From Baylisascaris procyonis (taxonomy: Eukaryota > Nematoda > Chromadorea > Rhabditida > Ascarididae), in NCBI GenBank assembly GCA_037389465.1, contig JAZARR010000244.1, forward strand, positions 1 to 64,000: DNA of 64,000 bases, read 5' to 3'. Each line of letters starts with the position of its first letter. The stretch's first letter is position 1. The position numbers and the translations under genes were made by a program. Shown piece after piece: positions 60,901 to 64,000 of this stretch. The notes below the pieces were generated by a model. It was given only the letters and a program-made list of their open reading frames with translations, had not been told where the DNA came from and made no database searches.

Positions 60901-63900
60901 TTAGCCTAAGCCTAAGCCTAAGCCCTAAACCTAAGCCTAAGCCTAAGGCTAACCTAAGCCTAAGCCTAAGCCTAAGCCTAAGCCTAAGCCTAAGCCTAAG
61001 CCTAAGCCTAAGCCTAAGCCTAAGCCTAAGCCTAAGCCTAAGCCTAAGCTTAAGCCTAAGCCTAAGCCTAAGCCTAAGCCTAAGCCTAAGCCTAAGCCTA
61101 AGCCTAAGCCCAAGCCTAATCCTAAGCCTAAGCCTAAGCCTAAGCCTAAGCCTAAGCCTAAGCCTAAGCCTAAGCCTAAGCCTAAGCCTAAGCCTAAGCC
61201 TAAGCCTAAGCCTAAGCCTAAGCCTAAGCCTAAGCCTAACCCTAAGCCTAAGCCCCTCAGCCTAAGCCTAAGCCTAAGCCTAAGCGTAAGCCTAAGCCTA
61301 AGTGTAAGCCTAAGCCTAAGCCTAAGGCGAACCATAAGCCTAAGCCTTAACCCAATAATAAGCCTAATCCTAAGCTCCTGATCCTAAGCGTAAGCCTAAG
61401 CCTAAGCCCAAGCCCAAGCCTAAGGCTAAGCCCAAGCCTAAGCCTAAGCCTAAGGCTAATCCCAAGCCTAAGCCTAAGCCTAAGCCTAAGCCTAAGGCTA
61501 ACTCTAAGCCTAAGCCTAAGCCTAAGCCTAAGCCTAAGCCTAAGCCTAAGCCAAAGCCTAAGCCTAAGCCTAAGCGTAAGCCTAAGCCTAAGCCTAAGCC
61601 TAAGCCTAAGCCTAAGCCTAAGCCTAAGCCTAACCCTAAGCCTAAGCCTAAGCCTAAACCTAAGCCTAAGCCTAAGCCTAAGCCTAAGCCTAAGCCTAAG
61701 CCTAAGCCTAAGCCCAAGCCTAAGCCTTAGCCTAAGCCTAAGCCTAAAGCTAAGCCTAAGCCTAAGCCTAAGCCTAAGCCTAAGCCTAAGCCTGACCCTA
61801 AGCCTAAGCCTAAGCCTAACCCTAAGCCTAAGCCTAAGCCTAAGCCTAAGCCTAAGCCTAAGCTTAAGCCTAAGCTTAAGCCTAAGCCTAAGCTTAAGAC
61901 TAAGCCTAAGCCTAAGCCTAAGCCTAAGCCTAAGCCCAAGCCTAAGCCTAAGCCTAAACCTAAACCCCTAAGCGTAGGCCTAAGCCTAAGCCTAAACTTA
62001 AGCCTAAGTGTAAGCCTAAGCCTAAGCCCAAGGCGAACCATAAGCCTAAGCCTTAACCCAATAATAAGCCTAATCCTAAGCTCCTGATCCTAAGGCTAAG
62101 CCCAAGCCTGAGCCTAAGCCCAAGCCCAAGCCTAAGGCTAAGCGTAAGCCTAAGCCTAACCTAAGTGTAAGCGTAAGCGTAACCTAAGCCTAAGGCTAAG
62201 CCTAAGCCTCAGCCTAAGCCTAAGCTTAAGCCTAAGCCTAAGCCTAAGCCTAAGCCTAAGCCTAAGCCTAATCCTAAGCCTAAGCCTAAGCCTAAGCCTA
62301 ATCCTAAGCCTAAGCCTAAGCCCTAAGCCTAAGGCTGACCCTTAGCCTAAGCCTAAGCCTAAGGCTAACCCTAAGCCTAAGCCCTAAGCCTAAGCCTAAG
62401 CCTAAGCCTAAGCCTAACCCTTAGCCTAAGCCTAAGCCTAAGCCCAATCCTAAGCCTAAGCCTAAGCCTAAACCTAAGCGTAGGCCTAAGCCTAAGCCTC
62501 AACTTAAGCCTAAGTGTAAGCCTAAGCCTAAGCCTAACCTAAGTGTAAGCGTAAGCGTAAGCCTAAGCCTAAGGCTAAGCCTAAGCCTAAGCCTAAGCCT
62601 AAGCCTAAGCCTAAGCCTAAGCCTAAGCCTAAGCCTAAGCCTAAGCCTAAGCCTAAGCTTAAGCCTAAGCCTAAGCCTAAGCCTAAGCCTAAGCCTAAGC
62701 CTAAACCTAAGCCTAAGCCTAAGCCTAAGCCTAAGCTTAAGCCTAAGCCTAAGCCTAAGCCTAAGCCTAAGCCTAAGCCTAAGCCTAAGCCTAAGCCTAA
62801 GCCTAAGCCTAAGCCTAAGCCTAAGCTTAAGCCTAAGCCTAAGCCTAAGCCTAAGCCTAAGCCTAAGCCTAAGCCTAAGCCTAAGCCTAAGCCTAAGCCT
62901 AAGCCTAAGCCTAAGCCTAAACCCTAAGCCTAAGCCTAAGCCTAAGCCTAAGTGTAAGCCTAAGCCTAAGCCTAAGGCGAACCATAAGCCTAAGCCTTAA
63001 CCCAACAATGAGCCTAATCCTAAGCTCCTGATCCTAAGCCTAAGCCTAAGCCTAAGCCTGAGCCTAAGCCTAAGCCCAAGCCTAAGGCTAAGCCTAAGCC
63101 TAAGCCTAACCTAAGTGTAAGCGTAAGCCTAACCTAAGCCTAAGGCTAAGCCTAAGCCTCAGCCTAAGCCTAAGCCTAAGCCTAAGCCTAAGCCTAAGCC
63201 TAAGCCTAAGCCTAAGCCTAAGCCTAAGCCTAAGCCTAAGCCTAAGCCTAAGCCTAAGCCTAAGCCTAAGCCTAAGCCTAAGCCTAAGCCTGAGCCTTAG
63301 CCTAAGCCTAAGCCTAAGCCTAACCTAAGCCTAAGCCTAAGCCTAAGCCTAAGCCTAAGCCTAAGCCTAAGCCTTAGCCTAAGCCTAAGCCTAAGCCCAA
63401 GCCTAAGCCTAAGCCTAAGCCTAAACCCCTAAGCCTAGGCCTAAGCCTAAGCCTCAACCTAAGCCTAAGCCTAAGCCTAAGCCTAAGCCTCAACTTAAGC
63501 CTAAGTGTAAGCCTAAGCCTAAGCCTAAGCCTAAGCCTAAGCCTAAGCCTAAGCCTAAGCCTAAGCCTAAGCCTAAGCCTAAGCCTGGGCCTAAGCCTAA
63601 GCCTAAGCCTAAGCCTAAGCCTAAGCCTAAGCCTAAGCCTAAGCCTAAGCCTAAGCCTAAGCCTAAGCCTAAGCCTAAGCCTAAGCCTAAGCCTAAGCCT
63701 AAGCCTAAGCCTAAGCCTCACCCAAAGCCTAAGCTGAAGCCCCTAAGCCTAAGCCTAAGCCTAAGCCTAAGCCTAAGCCTAAGCCTAAGCCTAAGCCTAA
63801 GCCTAAGCCTAAGCCTAAGCCTAAGCCTAAGCCTAAGCCTAAGCCTAAGCCTAAGCCTAAGCCTAAGCCTAAGCCTAAGCCTAAGCCTAAGCCTAAGCCT

Positions 63901-64000
63901 AACCCTAAGCCTAAGCCTAAGCCTAAGCCTAACCCAAAGCCTAAGCTAAAGCCTAAGCCTAAGCCTAAGCCTAATCCTAAGCCTAAGCCTAAGCCTAAGC
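57940..64000. repeat. XYZT-type higher-order units 11 and 12, to window end
   Basis: Landmarks X/Y/Z/T lie near 57.96/58.41/59.33/60.07 kb and X/Y/Z near 61.33/62.03/62.97 kb. The Z mark of the last unit reads CCCAACAATGAG, a single change. After about 63.1 kb the sequence becomes more canonical, and the array continues past the edge without a boundary. Confidence 0.8.

Larger units (their letters stand above)
7184..64000. repeat. Giant degenerate TTAGGC (CCTAAG) telomere-type array
   Basis: At least 56.8 kb of tandem hexamer extending past the window edge. The + strand carries CCTAAG/GCCTAA throughout; I saw no switch to TTAGGC on +. TTAGGC is the telomere unit of nematodes, made by telomerase and bound by shelterin-like proteins in C. 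elegans. Recurrent single-base variants include CCCTAA, TCCTAA, GGCTAA, GCTTAA, GTGTAA and GCGTAA; rarer insertions or deletions shift the register. Variants are not random but recur in fixed orders that define higher-order units. Long open frames are purely dipeptide translations (Pro-Lys, Leu-Ser on +; Leu-Arg, Leu-Gly on -). Confidence 0.97.

Noticed and set aside
7184..64000. CRISPR array or bacterial repeat system
   Set aside because: There are no spacers of constant length between constant repeats; the period is 6 bp and the neighbouring gene has spliceosomal introns.
7184..64000. Simple terminal telomere or de novo telomere healing of the broken helicase gene
   Set aside because: The polarity is opposite to what either would give on the + strand, and the ordered higher-order units are not expected of fresh telomerase product.

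Overview
The window is eukaryotic and most likely nematode. It has two very different parts. Positions 1 to about 7183 are ordinary AT-rich single-copy DNA holding part of a spliced gene. Positions 7184 to 64000, about 57 kb and running off the right edge, are one huge degenerate array of the hexamer CCTAAG. Read on the other strand this is TTAGGC, the canonical nematode telomere repeat. I could not name a species.

The gene lies on the + strand. Four exons can be read by joining conserved DEAD-box helicase blocks at GT/AG sites: 2424-2523, 3062-3139, 4215-4349 and 5123-5305. Together they run from the DDX3-family N-terminal signature (GINFxKYxxIPVEASG) through the Q motif, Walker A (AQTGSGKT), motif Ia (PTREL) and the GG motif ([10 protein letters not shown]). 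This is a DDX3/PL10/Belle-type RNA helicase, LAF-1 or VBH-1 in nematode terms. The remainder of the helicase (TPGR, DEAD, SAT and the whole second RecA domain) is not found anywhere to the right. Its place is taken by about 450 bp of unique DNA, a decayed island of telomere-like repeats (5755-6127), about 1 kb of AT-rich spacer with a 46-bp inverted repeat, and then the array.

The array is not featureless. It has at least three nested scales. (i) The 6-bp unit is sprinkled with recurring variant units. (ii) Two kinds of higher-order unit occur: one of about 1.73-1.77 kb (called B here) at roughly 10.9-17.1, 22.6-27.2 and 36.1-37.2 kb, and one of about 4 kb (called XYZT here), marked by a conserved non-hexameric landmark ending CCCAATAAT and repeated about a dozen times. 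(iii) A super-period of about 9-10.5 kb carries whole sets of these blocks across the window. Some stretches are almost perfectly canonical (for example 57376-57933, 93 perfect units). Others keep landmarks that look half-converted back to the canonical unit (42.6-45.2 kb).

The polarity is the most striking point. The C-rich strand is on + throughout, so the G-rich TTAGGC strand points left, towards the gene. A chromosome end lying to the right would show TTAGGC on +. The array is therefore interstitial, or a telomere joined tip-first to a broken gene end, or a misassembly. All open reading frames inside the array are dipeptide translations of the hexamer (Pro-Lys, Leu-Ser, Leu-Arg, Leu-Gly) and I do not annotate them as genes.
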